A stretch of DNA of 64,000 nucleotides from Cordylochernes scorpioides (GCA_030710605.1 CP092865.1:27344947-27408946), one strand, 5' to 3'; shown: positions 41,584-52,722, counted from the first letter of the stretch. Numbers and translations are program-made. The notes: a model not told the origin generated them from the sequence alone.

Positions 41584-41903
41584 TAATAAATTATTTGGAT
41601 TAGGTCTTCTTTTATTCTACTTACATACTACATTTGAAAACACAAGGTAATAAGACCAAATCCAAATAAATAAATAGTGTGTGAAGTTTCGGTAACAGCG
41701 TTGTTACCGAAACGTCACACACTATTTATTTATTTGGATTTGGTCTTATTACCTTGTGTTTATAATCTATAATCCAAATTGTGCCATATCATACTACATT
41801 TGAAATTACAGTAGAACCTCCCTGTAAAGGGCACCTAATTTCAGAGCCAAAGTGTCCTCTTACCAGAGGTAAATCAAATGATAAATAAATTCATGTAGTC
41901 TTT

Positions 41904-41945
41904 TGTCTGATGATGGTGACAACACTGTTACCAAAATGTCAAACA
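41904..41945 (+). ncRNA. Decayed hammerhead motif
   Basis: CTGATGA at 41907-41913 and stem II are present, but GAAA has become CAAA and CGTC has become TGTC. Probably inactive. Confidence 0.4.
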
Positions 41946-41989
41946 CTATTAATTTTTTTTTTTGGATTTGGTCTTATTACTTTGTAGTT

Positions 41990-42295
41990 CTGGGGGTCGA
42001 TGGAAGTACGGTCTAAACCATTGGTTTTCGGCCGCTACGACCCGGGTTCAATTCCAGCATTGGGCACTTTTTTCTGATAAAAAAAAATGCTCCAATGGCC
42101 CCCGATTCTTGCAAAAGTTTAACCCCACCAGAGAGTGCAACTAACCAAATGGGGCTCTGGCACATTTCTAAGTGCAAAGTCGAACTGCTTTTTACATGTG
42201 TAGACATGTGGTGCACTTACAGTAAAAGCAGTCGCCTACTTCTACCCACCATGATTATCATGGCCTGTACCACGTGTACTAGGGATAAGCACACT
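41990..42295 (+). repeat. tRNA-derived SINE, copy 1
   Basis: The head has a tRNA-like part with box B GGGTTCAATTCC; then an A-rich linker, ATGCTCCAATGGCCCCCGAT, AGTGCAACTAACCAAATGGG, CTTTTTACATGTGTAGACAT, and the tail CCACCATGATTATCATGGCC. No coding capacity. Confidence 0.75.
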
Positions 42296-42371
42296 TTGTA
42301 GTTCTAATCTCTAATCCAAATTGTGCCATTGTGTCTGCCAACTGGCTGACCCACAACTCACTGCTGTGCAG

Positions 42372-42564
42372 GGAGACCTACAATGAGCGGAAGGAGGAGC
42401 AGAAAAAGAAGAAAGAAGATATTGAGAATAAGATAAAGGACCTAAAGGAAGAGATGGAACTCCTCATGAAGAATATGCATCCCAAGTTCCTGGAGCAAAA
42501 AGAGGTCCTAGAGAAACAGCTCAAAGATGAACAGGGTCAGATCAACGACTTCTTTGACATGGAG
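42372..42564 (+). CDS. Probable exon of an Sds3/BRMS1-family (SUDS3-like) gene: coiled coil part
   Basis: The exon opens after a pyrimidine-poor but plausible acceptor (CTGCTGTGCAG) and closes at GACATGGAG|GTGAGC, a good donor in phase 0. It encodes a charged coiled coil including KKKKEDIENKIKDLKEEMEL and ends INDFFDME. Joined to the exon at 47133, the pattern resembles the Sds3/BRMS1 family, whose members scaffold the Sin3-HDAC corepressor in the nucleus: a long coiled coil, then FED-K-K-KE and a RK-RR-ND stretch. GC content is higher than the flanks. Earlier exons are not located; a SINE lies just upstream. Family assignment is by remembered pattern, not alignment. Confidence 0.5.
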
Positions 42565-42952
42565 GTGAGCTAGGCCTTGCAGAGTTCTGGAGTCCAATGG
42601 AGCCATTGATGATAACTGCTCTACTGCCTCCTTCTCTTTAGAATTTGACCTTATTTACATATCCTTATTACATACATTATTTACATATCCTTTGCCCCTT
42701 CAGATCCTAGATGTTTCATTTTTAAGACAGTTTTATATGAACGCATCATCTGTTATTAGAAATTTGAACTATTTTTGTTGCATATGATTCTTTTTAAAAT
42801 AAATCAATTTCTACTGCCCTCTTACTGCAATGATAAAATAATGGGAGGCCTGGCTCATCAGTGGTGAACCCTTCCAGCAGTTTCGACAGTCTAATCTACC
42901 AATTAAGTATGTTATATATAGTGCTCTTGTCCATCCTAATATATATATACAG

Positions 42953-43255
42953 GGGGGGTCGGTGGAAGGCTGGGTAAACCGTTTGGTTTTCGACCACTAG
43001 GACCCGGGTTCGATTCCCGCATTGGGCACTTTTTCTGTTAAAAAAAAAAAAAAATGCTCCAATGGCCCCCGATTCTTGCACAAGTCCAACCCCACCAGCG
43101 AGTGCAAGTAACCAAACGGGGCTCTGGCATTTGTAAGTGCAAAGTGGAACTGCTTTTCACATGTGTAGACATGTGGTGCGCTTACAGTAAAAGCAGTCGC
43201 TAACTACCCACCATGATTATCATGGCCTGTACCACGTGAACTAGGGATAAAAATA
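42953..43255 (+). repeat. tRNA-derived SINE, copy 2
   Basis: GGTCGGTGGAAGGCTGGGTA, box B GGGTTCGATTCC, then the same body and tail as copy 1. Confidence 0.8.
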
Positions 43256-43261
43256 TATATA

Positions 43262-44882
43262 CAGTAAAACCCCGCTAATACGAGCCCTGGATATAGCGAA
43301 CCTTCCCTTATAACGAACCTAAGGCGGTTCCCAATTCCATTCCATTGAAAATACCATCGTTATAACGAACTTTGCGATTTCTTAAATAGCAAACTTACCC
43401 CTATAACGAACCTAATTTAGGTCCCAAAATGATAAAATCTCTATAAAATACTCAGCTTATAACGAACCTAAAATTGTAATTTAAAAAAAAAATTAAAGCA
43501 ACAAAATTTTGAGAATGTTTCAGCTCACGGATCGCGATTTCAAAACAATAAATTTAGCAGCATTGTTTGTTTTCATTTATACTTTATTTTTGCTGTATGT
43601 TATTATAAATTTTTACACATTATACTTTCTATTAAATAGAATATCTTTGCAACCATCAAATTTCAAATAGAAAAATGCAAAGGGCATTCAAAATAAAGAA
43701 AACAAAAGTATACAAAGGCATCTAAAAAAATTCTATTCCTAAAAAAAAAGGCCATTTTCTAAACTTTTCAAAGTGAAACAACACAGGCAAAATTTCCAAA
43801 CATGTTAAAATAAGAAAAATCAAGACAAATCCTAGGCAAAGTTTTATTAAATATATATTCAAAGATATAAAATGGTTTTAAAACATCTTTATCACATTAT
43901 ATAATATAATGTTTTAAATAAAAACATAAAGCCTCCATACTGATTCAAGGGATTATTTTATCGAATACAATGTTTATTTGAAAAAATGGCTCTAATACCT
44001 TGTTGCTTCAAAACATTCTACAAGCATTGCACCTTTCAAATAAAGTTAACAAGTGTTTTTCTTCCATTTCATGTTTCCACATATTCTCTCAAGTTTAGAT
44101 TTCGTTTATATAACTTTTATATTATAAGAGATAAAAAAGGCTATTAAAAATTGTTACAAAGAGGAATCAACCTCAACTTTTGCAGTGATCGTACATGTTA
44201 GGGCTTAAAAAAAAAAGGTACAAATAAACAGGCCCATGATGAAAACAGACATTATTTTTCAGGCCATGAACTATGGCGATTTTAAAGCCAGCAATAGTTT
44301 GCATGACAGGTTCAAAACGAAATCTAAACTTGAGAGAATATGTGGAAACATGAAATGGAAGAAAAACACTTGTTAACTTTATTTGAAAGGTGCAATGCTT
44401 GTAGAATGTTTTGAAGCAACAAGGTATTAGAGCCATTTTTTCAAATATACATTGTATTCGATAAAATAATCCCTTGAATCAGTATGGAGGCTTTATGTTT
44501 TTATTTAAAACATTATATTATATAATGTGATAAAGATGTTTTAAAACCATTTTATATCTTTGAATATATATTTAATAAAACTTTGCCTAGGATTTGTCTT
44601 GATTTTTAAATTAGACATAGAGGTACATGTATGCTAATGATAAGAAGAACCTATCATCAAATAATTTATTTATTATTCAATAATAATGTAAGGAAATTGG
44701 TTAATTAAGGGAATTTTTAAAAAGTGACCGCTATTAAGAGGCAGCTTCTTCCTGTGTGTATGGCTGTCCTTTAATTATATGGTCTAAAAATTTTGAAAAT
44801 TAAAAAAAAAAAAAGCCAAACCGTGGCTAGAGTGAACCAAAAGCTCTATCCCATTGGGGTTCACTATAGAGGGGTTTTACTG
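43262..44882. mobile_element. Pogo-like element enclosing a long inverted repeat
   Basis: CAGTAAAACCCCGCTAATAC at the left and GGGGTTTTACTG at the right, flanked by TA. The left arm repeats ATAACGAACCT motifs. Inside, 43819-44110 and 44312-44607 are near-perfect inverted copies (CAAGACAAATCCTAGGCAAA ... TTTGCCTAGGATTTGTCTTG), around a unique centre of ~200 bp. No transposase frame is present, so it is a 1.6-kb non-autonomous element with a foldback nested in it. Confidence 0.75.
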
Positions 44883-44999
44883 TATATACATTTTAGAATA
44901 TGCTGGGAGGGAGTTGGACTCTTTTTACATCTTGTGTGCATTAAGGAAAGGTTTTTATTATAAAGAGGGGGAAGCCAACAGTCCAGATTTCAAGTCTTC

Positions 45000-45275
45000 C
45001 ACAGTTTTTTTTTTTAATTATCTCTAGTACACGTGGTACAGGCCATAATAATCATGGTGGGTAGTTAGCGACTGCTTTTACTGTAAGCGCACCACATGTC
45101 TAGCCCCGTTTGGTTACTTGCACTCGCTGGTGGGGTTGGACTTTTTCAAGAATTGGGGCCATTGGAGCAATTTTTTTTTTAAATCAGAAAAAGTGTCCAA
45201 TGCGGGAATCGAACCCGGGTCGTAGTGGTCGAAAACCAAAACGGTTTAACCAGCCTTCTACCGACCCTTCTCTTC
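45000..45275 (-). repeat. tRNA-derived SINE, copy 3
   Basis: Reverse orientation: GGTACAGGCCATAATAATCA at the left, CCAATGCGGGAATCGAACCC near 45200. Its head ends near 45270. Confidence 0.8.
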
Positions 45276-45529
45276 CACAGTTATTCACAGGATTGCTGCA
45301 GGACAGAGTGAAACATCATTCCTGTCAGCTAGATCTCTGGGGAAACCTGTATCTTCACCTTTTCAAATTCATAAAGAGAAATATGCAAATTGGAGAATAG
45401 AGAATTAAATGCTCTCTAGGTCCTTCTTCTTTCTTATCTCCACTCAATCATATTAGAGTGTCAAGCTTGTAAAGCTTGAGACTTTTGATGGTGTCTGTTG
45501 ACAACCATCATGATTGGGTGAAGTAGAAT

Positions 45530-45802
45530 GCGTCTACCTTTGTCATTAAGACTGGGAGCACTACTCAGTTGCATGCCGACTTAGCTCTAAAATACATGGC
45601 CGCCTTTGACATGAGGAACAGACGCCATGTGCAGCCGCTCCTAACATGGAGTACAAACGCTGCTCATCCTGTATCCCTGGATTAGGAGCCCTTACAGGGT
45701 ACTATCAGCCGGGCCAGCTGAGCACAGGTTTTTTAGTGAGCTTGTTACTGCTCCCCCTCCTCCTTTTTCATCCGGGCTTGGGACCAGCAAAGGCGGAGTT
45801 TC
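45530..45802 (+). repeat. Dispersed repeat R1, copy 2
   Basis: Same core (GACGCCATGTGCAGCCGCTC) and right end (GCAAAGGCGGAGTT) as 33230-33506. An additional 60-bp match (CTTCTTTCTTATCTCCACTC) links the left side to 30186 and 52408. Confidence 0.75.
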
Positions 45803-46196
45803 TCTAGGTCCTGTAAATGTTATCTAGATTGTGATAGCCTTGTGGCATTAGTATAGTCCAACTTCTTTTATGATCTGCTCTCAAGCTTGACCCAGCCTGT
45901 GTTTAATAGCATTAAGCTGTTCAAGTCTTAATAATCAATGACCAACAAATTAATCTTCCAGCAAATTTTCTTCATTGAAGCAAGGCACGTTATCCATTAA
46001 TAATATAAAACTTTTATGGTTGTGATAATATATATTGCCACGTGGAAAATTAGGAAAGACAAACTTCGGGATGACACAGCAATTTATTTAAGGCAAGAAC
46101 AAACTATGAATGATAAACAAAAGATAAGGAATGAGGGAAGTTTACAGAGTAGTAAAATATAAGCATATAAAAAATGATACTCTGTTAATACTAGTA
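45803..46196. other. Interval with no recognised gene
   Basis: 46030-46095 (AAAATTAGGAAAGACAAACT) is an inverted match to about 37845-37898 inside the Helitron-like element. Confidence 0.45.
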
Positions 46197-46433
46197 TCTA
46201 CTTATATAATTGCCTTATTCTGTCTGTGTGAAGTTCACGGATAGATTTTGGTCAGAATGGATAAAATAAAAAAAGTGTCAAGGGATGGGAATCGAACCCA
46301 CGACCTTCCGCTTACCGGGCAGATGCCATGACCACTAGGCTACATGACCACAATTTATAATTGTAACAAATAGTATTTGAATCAAAACATTCAATCGGGT
46401 AAAACACGGGCGTTGCCCGGGTCATTCGGCTAG
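46197..46433 (+). mobile_element. Short Helitron-like element, copy 5 (internally deleted)
   Basis: Starts TCTACTTATATAATTGCC after an A and ends with hairpin CGGGCGTTGCCCG and CTAG before T. The tRNA-like part (46278-46343) is cut short at its 5' acceptor side. It lies far from the array, so the family has transposed as a unit with exactly these ends. Confidence 0.7.
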
Positions 46434-46633
46434 TAAAATAATAAATGCTTGTAAAATAATAAATACTTTGCTACAATATTCAAAAAATTTGAAGACAGTT
46501 TCATACAAATTCATTATCTCCTTGTTTCTCTGAGGCATTTGTTCTATTATTTCATGGTAAATAAAGCCAGAATTTCCACAATACATCTAATGAAAACTGA
46601 TTTTTTTTTTTTGCAACTGGCAGAAATTCTTGT

Positions 46634-46813
46634 ACAGTAGAACTTCTCTGTAAAGGACAACACCTAGTTGCAGAGCCAAAGTGCTCTTTAGCTAGAGGTA
46701 TCCTCTTACCTGAGAGCAGCTAAGTAGATTAAAAAAAAAGGTATTATTGGTGATGAAAACTGCCCTCTGTAAAGAGTTGAGCAGGTATGTTCTCTCATGG
46801 TGGTTCTACTGTA
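46634..46813 (+). mobile_element. Pogo-like MITE
   Basis: CAGTAGAACTTCTCTGTAAA at the left, ATGGTGGTTCTACTG at the right; TA on both sides. Confidence 0.7.
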
Positions 46814-47132
46814 CATAATAAATTCCTTATCAGGTAAATAAATTAAAGCTGGTTTTGTCTATGTATAGTGGAATATTTTCTGTTTAATTTTTCCAAACTT
46901 TGTTGAACATCATTACGTCTATTGTTTTAATTTTCTTGCAGTTTTCTCTCAGGTTTCTTATGTTACCAGCATGCTGATTACCCATATAAACATTCTGTAC
47001 AAATGTGATGCTTTGTTTGAAATATTTGCCTTGATTTTTGTTTCAAAGTTATTATCAGATTCTTAATGTACTTACACATAACCACCAAACTATGTCCTGG
47101 TAGAGTAACATCAGTGTGTCCAGATTTCCAAG

Positions 47133-47390
47133 GCCAGGAGGTTGCACAGAGAGGAGATGCAGTCCATAAAACGGTGGTTTGAAGATAGCAAGATCAAGAT
47201 AAAAGAGACGGCCAAAATACAGCTGGAGCGGGATCGGAGGCGTTTCTACGATGACCGCATGCTCACCATCAATGATGAAGAAATCAACATTCCTGATCCC
47301 CCACCCAGGATTCTACGCAAGCGCAGGAATGACAAGCAATGTCAGTCCCCTGTCAAAATGCCACGCAGAACCAATATCCTTTGTCATCAC
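47133..47390 (+). CDS. Probable second exon of the Sds3/BRMS1-family gene
   Basis: The acceptor TTTCCAAG|GCC is in phase 0, matching the donor at 42564. The exon encodes LHREEMQSIKRWFED, SKIKIKETAKIQLERDRRRF, then INIPDPPPRILRKRRND. In the Sds3/BRMS1 family a FED-K-K-KE helix is followed by an acidic/Arg helix and a basic RK-RR-ND segment, the same order. The right border is not certain: possible donors are the GT at 47341 or the GTACCA near 47396. GC content stands out from the surroundings. Confidence 0.5.
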
Positions 47391-47479
47391 ACATGGTACC
47401 ATTGTGCCGGGTCATTCTCAATTTAAGAGCTATGGAAGACCAGAGATTTTTCTGGTTACTAATACAATTGTAGTACGGT

Positions 47480-47632
47480 AGAACCTCTCTGGAGTTGCAG
47501 AGCCAAAGTGTCCTTGAGGTGTCCTCTTAGAAACAGAGTTGCTAATTAATAAAAATGGTAATTTTGGAGATGAAAACTGTCCTTTGTAGAGAGGTGTCAT
47601 CTAGCAGAAGTGTCCTCTCATAACTTCTGTAT
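47480..47632 (+). repeat. Pogo-like MITE fragment
   Basis: GTAGAACCTCTCTGGAGTTG at the left and GTGTCCTCTCATAACTTCTG at the right; internally shortened. Confidence 0.6.
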
Positions 47633-47732
47633 AAATAATAACTACAGCTATAACAAGATCACCTGAGCCCAAGATTTAAAATTGTTGTAAAACCAAGTTG
47701 ATATTAAAAAAAGAAAAAAGGCAATTTATTTA

Positions 47733-47835
47733 GATGGTGCAAGCCATCAACAACTTTCAGTTGCCTGATAAGGAGATGCCCAATTTATGAACCTTATCCC
47801 AGTGCAATATCACATTTGTACTATTTTTCAAGTTG
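47733..47835 (+). repeat. Tail of the hammerhead-bearing element
   Basis: AGATGGTGCAAGCCATCAAC, TTTCAGTTGCCTGATAAGGA and CCTTATCCCAGTGCAATATC match 22735-22870. Confidence 0.7.
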
Positions 47836-47839
47836 CTAT

Positions 47840-49125
47840 TGTTATAAGCACAGTTCAAATAATTGGAACTTAAAACTTGGGACTTTAGAATTGTGATGTT
47901 GTGTGCTATAATATTGTTATTACCATGGTTACCATGGAATAAAACTAGGGCTCCTCTAATGAGATTCCCACTTGTATGTAGAAATAAGACATTTATTAAA
48001 GACCAGGAATTTATTGGTTCCCTTGCTCAGTCTTATATGGAAAATGGAGTATGATCAATTATTTGATCAAAGATTGAACTTTAAGGATGTTTTTTTACAA
48101 ATGTTTTATAAGAGTGCTAAAATATTTGGCTTTTTATTTTTCAATAATGCCCATTTGGAGATTAAAATTCAATGAATTAATTACACCAATGTCAATGCTC
48201 ACATTTGGATAACAAGACAAAAAATTCAAATACAGTTAAACCTGTCTATAGCGAGAAAACTCAAGATTACCCAAATTTATCCAGCCAAATTTTTATAATA
48301 TACAATTCTTTACGGGGCATGGAGACTTTAACACATATTTATTGAATATAGAATTGAATTGAATATAGAATTGGCAGAATTGATTCTTCAATCTGCTTAT
48401 GTGACCAAGAAGTTCACAACCCTGAGCATATTTTAATCCGGTGCCTACTTGTTGCTGATTTGAGAGTACAATGTCAAATGAACAGTTCTAGTTTAAGCCA
48501 AATGGTTTCCAGTAAAGAAGAATATAGAAAATTTAACAAGTTTTGTAGACTCTATCTCAAATGCCGTGGACTTGAATTACATTAAGAATTGAAATTTCTA
48601 GTTTTAATTAGTATATTTGTGCCACTGGTTTAGTGGTTGCATTTCTAAAGATATATTGGACTTTTGATAATATGTATGTAAATAATCTTTGTTTCTGGTA
48701 TAATTTATTGCTCTAAAATGTAAATTTAAATAACTTTCACTCTCTCTCTCTAAAACTATAAATGATTTGTATATATATTTAAAAACTTTGTACATAAAAT
48801 AGATTAAACATTTACATGCAAATATCCACATAGGATTTAGAGTGTGTTTTGTAATAAATAAATAAAAAAATGGGTAGAGGATTGGACTCTGCTGTAAAAT
48901 GTTACATATCTCTGGAAATTTTGCCCTTAAAAAGTCTGTTCATCATAAAAAATGTTTGTCAATGTTGTTTCTTATTCCCTTGTGTAAAGATTACACGAAT
49001 TCCATGAGTTCATGCTCTTTGAGCTGTTTTATGATAAGCAGCGGCCTCTCCCAAAGGTCCTGTTTAGTACATCTAAAATGTTTTCTCTTTATTTGATGTT
49101 ACCCTTGACTCGTGCTTCTCTCACT
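47840..49125. other. Intron-like AT-rich interval
   Basis: Lies between the probable Sds3-like exons. A short CAGTTAAACCTGTCTATAGC MITE end at 48233; otherwise unremarkable. Confidence 0.4.
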
Positions 49126-49129
49126 CCGG

Positions 49130-49200
49130 GACTACAACTACAAACTCAGCGAGGAGAAGATCCAAAGTGACCTGGATGCCATCGGAGGACCTCATTAGTG
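49130..49200 (+). CDS. Possible third exon of the Sds3/BRMS1-family gene, with an in-frame stop
   Basis: Encodes DYNYKLSEEKIQSDLDAIGG, similar in pattern to the LNY-L-DEQI-EDL segment of Sds3-family proteins. The next codons end in TAG two bases before a strong donor (GTG|GTAAGT at 49201), so either the frame or border is wrong, the exon is terminal, or the gene is decaying. No clean acceptor is obvious immediately upstream. Confidence 0.3.
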
Positions 49201-49285
49201 GTAAGTTCCACTTGTTCCAAAATCACTTTATTAGGTACCGCTCAAAAAGAGCAACCTAGTTTATGATAATTGCAACAATGAATAA

Positions 49286-50617
49286 CACTGGTCAACAAGA
49301 TTTTTGCACAAGAGAACCTGATTATGTTTCTAGTGTAACTTTTCATGCTGAACTCAAAAATCTAATCAGAAATTTCCCATCACCTATGGTTTTTGCGTGA
49401 CAGTCTTTTTTTAGTATTGGGATAAATACAGTAAAAAATGCAAACAATGTCACGTAACTGGTTTATCAAAAAATATTTTTCTTTGTCCACAAAGAAATAG
49501 CATCTTATCTACATGTCCTGAATCCAAATATACCATTAGTTTTTTTCTATTACACAATATTTCTGAGATACACCTACTTGAATTTGGAAATATTGTTAAT
49601 ATATAGGCATATATGAACGAAACATATTTATTATTGAAAAGCAGTGACAGTGGATTTTCTTCTATACTTTGCTTGTGGTAGATCCCTCTTGAGTGCCCAA
49701 CAGTCGTCGGCAAGCATAGCGGGACTCCATTTACCTTGGTACCGCTTCTCCATGCTTGATTTAGCTTGATGAAACCTCTCACCATGCTCATCGCTAACTG
49801 CGCCAAGATTGTCTTGAAAGAAATCTAGATGTGAATGCAGGAAATGGATCTTGAGGGACATGTTACTTCCCAGTGCCTTGTAGGAAAGCAACAGATCATT
49901 AACTATGTCTCGGTAATTTTCAACCTTGACACTTCCAAAGAAGTTTTTGCAAACGTTTCTAAAGAAATTCCATGCTGCTGCTTCAACTTCATTCAAACTA
50001 TTTTGAAAATTTCCATCCTGCTGCAATTCTCGAATCTGAGGTCCAACGAAAATTCCTTCTTTAATCTTCGCTTCACTTATACTAGAAAATTTTTGTTTTA
50101 GGCAGGCAAATCCACTGGCATTTCGATCCATTGCCTTGACAGAGTTCTTCATTAATCCCAGTTTAATATGTAATGGTGGTAAGTAAATATTTTCTGAATC
50201 GATCAGGGGTAGATTTGCAATATTTTTATATCCTGGAGTAAAGATTTTACGGTTTGGCCAGATTTTTTCAATGTAATGCCTTTCCCTATCTCTGCTATCC
50301 CATTCACACAGAAAACAACAAAATTTTGTATATCCAAGCTGTAATCCACGCAAGAGAGCAACGACTTTCAAATCGCTGCATATTTTCCAACCGTATCTTT
50401 CATATTCTATCTTTTTCAAAAGCAGTTTCATGTTTTTGTAAGTCTCTTTCATGTTGGATGCATGTATTTATCCCAATACTAAAAAAAGATCGTCAGGCAA
50501 AAACCATGGGTGATGGGCAATTTCTGATTAGATTTTTGAGTACAGCATGAAAAGTTACACTAGAAACACCATCAGGTTCTCTTGTGCAAAAAAAACAGTA
50601 TTTTTTGTAGACCTGTG
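49286..50617. mobile_element. TIR DNA transposon (internally deleted), 3-bp TAA duplication
   Basis: Terminal inverted repeats of roughly 150 bp: left 49286-49440 (CACTGGTCAACAAGATTTTT...), right 50456-50617 (...GCAAAAAAAACAG...GACCTGTG). The element splits a dispersed repeat whose unbroken copy (40595-40765) reads AATGAATAATTTGTG; at the insertion TAA is present on both sides, giving a 3-bp target duplication. The right TIR begins directly where the coding frame starts, so the N-terminal half of the ORF has been lost. Confidence 0.75.
49631..50452 (-). pseudogene. C-terminal part of the transposon-borne arthropod repeat-family protein
   Basis: The 273-codon frame begins MKETYKNMKLLLKKIEYERY directly beside the right TIR and includes FCCFLCEWDSRDRERHYIEK, YLPPLHIKLGLMKNSVKAMD, KIKEGIFVGPQIREL, ENYRDIVNDLLLSYKALGSN and DEHGERFHQAKSSMEKRYQG, ending in RRKS. 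The same family is decayed at 15.4-17.3 kb, where the Cys-rich N-terminal part is also visible. Multiple conserved Asp, Glu and His suggest a nuclease-like transposase, but I cannot assign catalytic residues. A second frame (49450-49806) overlaps after a frameshift. Confidence 0.65.
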
Positions 50618-50639
50618 TAATATGTGAAGGTTATTTATA

Positions 50640-51600
50640 TACTGAACAAAATGTTAATGCCGGATTTGATTCTGGTTCATGGCTTTCTGGAATCGAGGGG
50701 GTAAGTTCAATGGAGTTTATGGCACCTTGATGATTGAATGGTATATTCCCGTGTGGTGGACATGACTTGTCTGTGAATAATAAAAGGGCAAATAAAGGCC
50801 TATGCTATCTATAGAGGAATAAGTATAGAGGGATCATATTTACCACTAGGAATCAAATACCTCAATGAGAGAGCAGTATTTTCAAATAATAAATTGCTGC
50901 TTCACTGTGTTACTTGCCCATATCTAACCCCACTTTAACCACACATTGTATCTAGTATCATAGCTACATCATGGAAAGTTTTGTCTTACTTGAGGCTCAA
51001 AAGACATTCCATTATATAGCCATCCTATACTATATGATGCTTAAATATATTCCGGATATTTTGGGACCAATTTTTTGCATTCTCAATGAGAAGTAATTTT
51101 TATAGTTGAGTACTAGCTCCCTGAGCTTTTGTTTAATCACAAGATGACCAGAATTATCCACACTCAAGAAATAACCAACTCCAGGAGGTCATATCTGTGG
51201 TATCTCTTAGCAGGATCTACTCTTTTGATATGTTTATGTCTTTGATATTCATTCTCTTACACTACTCTTTTAGAATCAATTCAGTGGTTTTTGTCTTGAG
51301 TGTTCTTCCTTTGGGCCATATTCTATCAATAACAATACTGTTGCTATAACAACATCATATTTGACCTAGTTTGTTGTTTTAGAGAGCAACAGTTAAATCA
51401 ATTTGGAACTTTGAAACTTGGGACCTCTTAGAATTACAGTTCAACTTCTTCAGTTCAAATCCCCCAAGGGATCAGAATTTTTGGTTTAATTATAATTAGC
51501 TATGAATTAATAGTTGGTTAAGGTGATTAGCAATTTGTTGCAACATTCACATTTTACACAGACAAGATCTCTACAAAATTCCCGAGCAAGTCATCAATAT
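50640..51600. other. Interval with no recognised gene
   Basis: The right half of the split dispersed repeat (to ~50700) followed by mixed DNA with no domain-bearing frame. Confidence 0.45.
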
Positions 51601-51722
51601 ACTTTTTTTTTGCCTATCCCTAGTACACGTGGTACAGGCCATGATAATCATGGTGGGTAGACTGCTTTTACTGTAACTGCACCACATGTCTACATATGTG
51701 AAAAGCAGTTCAACTTGACCTC
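51601..51722 (-). repeat. Truncated tRNA-derived SINE tail
   Basis: GTACACGTGGTACAGGCCAT followed by CTGCACCACATGTCTACATA; head missing. Confidence 0.7.
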
Positions 51723-52209
51723 ATCAATATACTAGGAAAGCATGGTCTGCGTAGGTTGGTTTAAGCAATCAACTGATGAATTGGAAAAAAATAACAATAT
51801 TCCAGGACATATTGTTGTCCACACTAAAGGGGGGGGTGTTGAATTATAGACTGTTAAAGTAAATATAAGCTGTTTGAGCTTTGAAAAATGGTTGATTTAA
51901 AAAGTCACTTTTGATTTATAGTCGGTTAAGGTGATTATCAATTCATTGCAACATTCACTGCCCTTGGACAATTTTCAAAGATATCTTGTTGTTAACACTG
52001 AAGGGGCCTGTAGAAGAGTTCCTCAACTAGAAAACTTGCCAATTTGAATAAATTAGAAAATCAATCTTTTGTGGAGTAGTTGCTTAAGTATTTAAACTGA
52101 GGTGGGGGTTGGATTATAGTCAGTTAAAGTAACTAAAGGTTGATTGGGATTTGAAAAATAGTTGAATTATAGTCTCAGTTGAATTAAAAATAATAATTTG
52201 AAAGAGAAA
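51723..52209. other. Interval with no recognised gene
   Basis: Two loosely similar stretches (around 51840 and 52000, sharing GTTAAGGTGATTA-type phrases) but no gene. Confidence 0.4.
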
Positions 52210-52380
52210 TACAGTTAAACCTGTGGATGGCTTTTCTTGATTTATCAAAAAATTGGGTTGGCCAAATATCAGGGAACAGGCTAAATCAATGTTTAGTTGA
52301 TTTCTGTTCCACCAGATGACGCTCTGCCTTCTGAAAAGCACATGTGCTTCTGGTCAGGATATGCCTTTTTTATTTTTAAA
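52210..52380 (+). repeat. Foldback arm fragment
   Basis: TGGATGGCTTTTCTTGATTT, GGTTGGCCAAATATCAGGGA and TTTCTGTTCCACCAGATGAC match one arm of the 35-kb element; the ribozyme part is missing. Confidence 0.7.
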
Positions 52381-52427
52381 TAACAAAATATAATAAAGTA
52401 CTACTTCTTTCTTATCTCCACTCAATC

Positions 52428-52722
52428 ATGACTGGATGAAGTAGAATGCATCTGCCTTTCTCATTAAGACTGGGAGCACTACTCAGTGACAGGCCGACTT
52501 AGCTCCAAAAGAAATGGCCGCCTCTGACATGAGAAACAGACGCCATGTGCAGTCGCTCCTAACATAAAGAGTACAAACTCTGCTGCTCATCCTGTATCCC
52601 TGGATTAGGAGCCCCTACAGCGTACTATCAGCCGGGCCAGCTGAGCCCAGGTTTTTTAGCAAGCTTGTTACTGCTCCACCTCCTCCTTTTTCATCCGGGC
52701 TTGGGACCGGCAAAGGCGGAGT
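52428..52722 (+). repeat. Dispersed repeat R1, copy 3
   Basis: Ends GGCAAAGGCGGAGTT at 52722, just before the BEL/Pao target site. Confidence 0.75.

Larger units (their letters stand above)
41440..41990. mobile_element. Hammerhead-bearing element fragments including a near-perfect palindrome
   Basis: Contains AATTTGGATTATAGATTATA, AAGACCTAATCC, the ribozyme at 41541-41583, then a palindrome of ~60-bp arms centred at about 41699 (ACACAAGGTAATAAGACCAA ... TTGGTCTTATTACCTTGTGT) whose loop is GTAACAGCGTTGTTAC. A pogo-like MITE fragment (41806-41866) and a decayed third ribozyme segment (41904-41945) follow. Inverted and tandem terminal repeats are typical of Penelope-like retroelements. Confidence 0.65.

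Noticed and set aside
41637..41761. Palindrome at 41.7 kb as another hammerhead
   Set aside because: It has GAAAC-GTC on one side but lacks CTGATGA; the join has removed half of the ribozyme.
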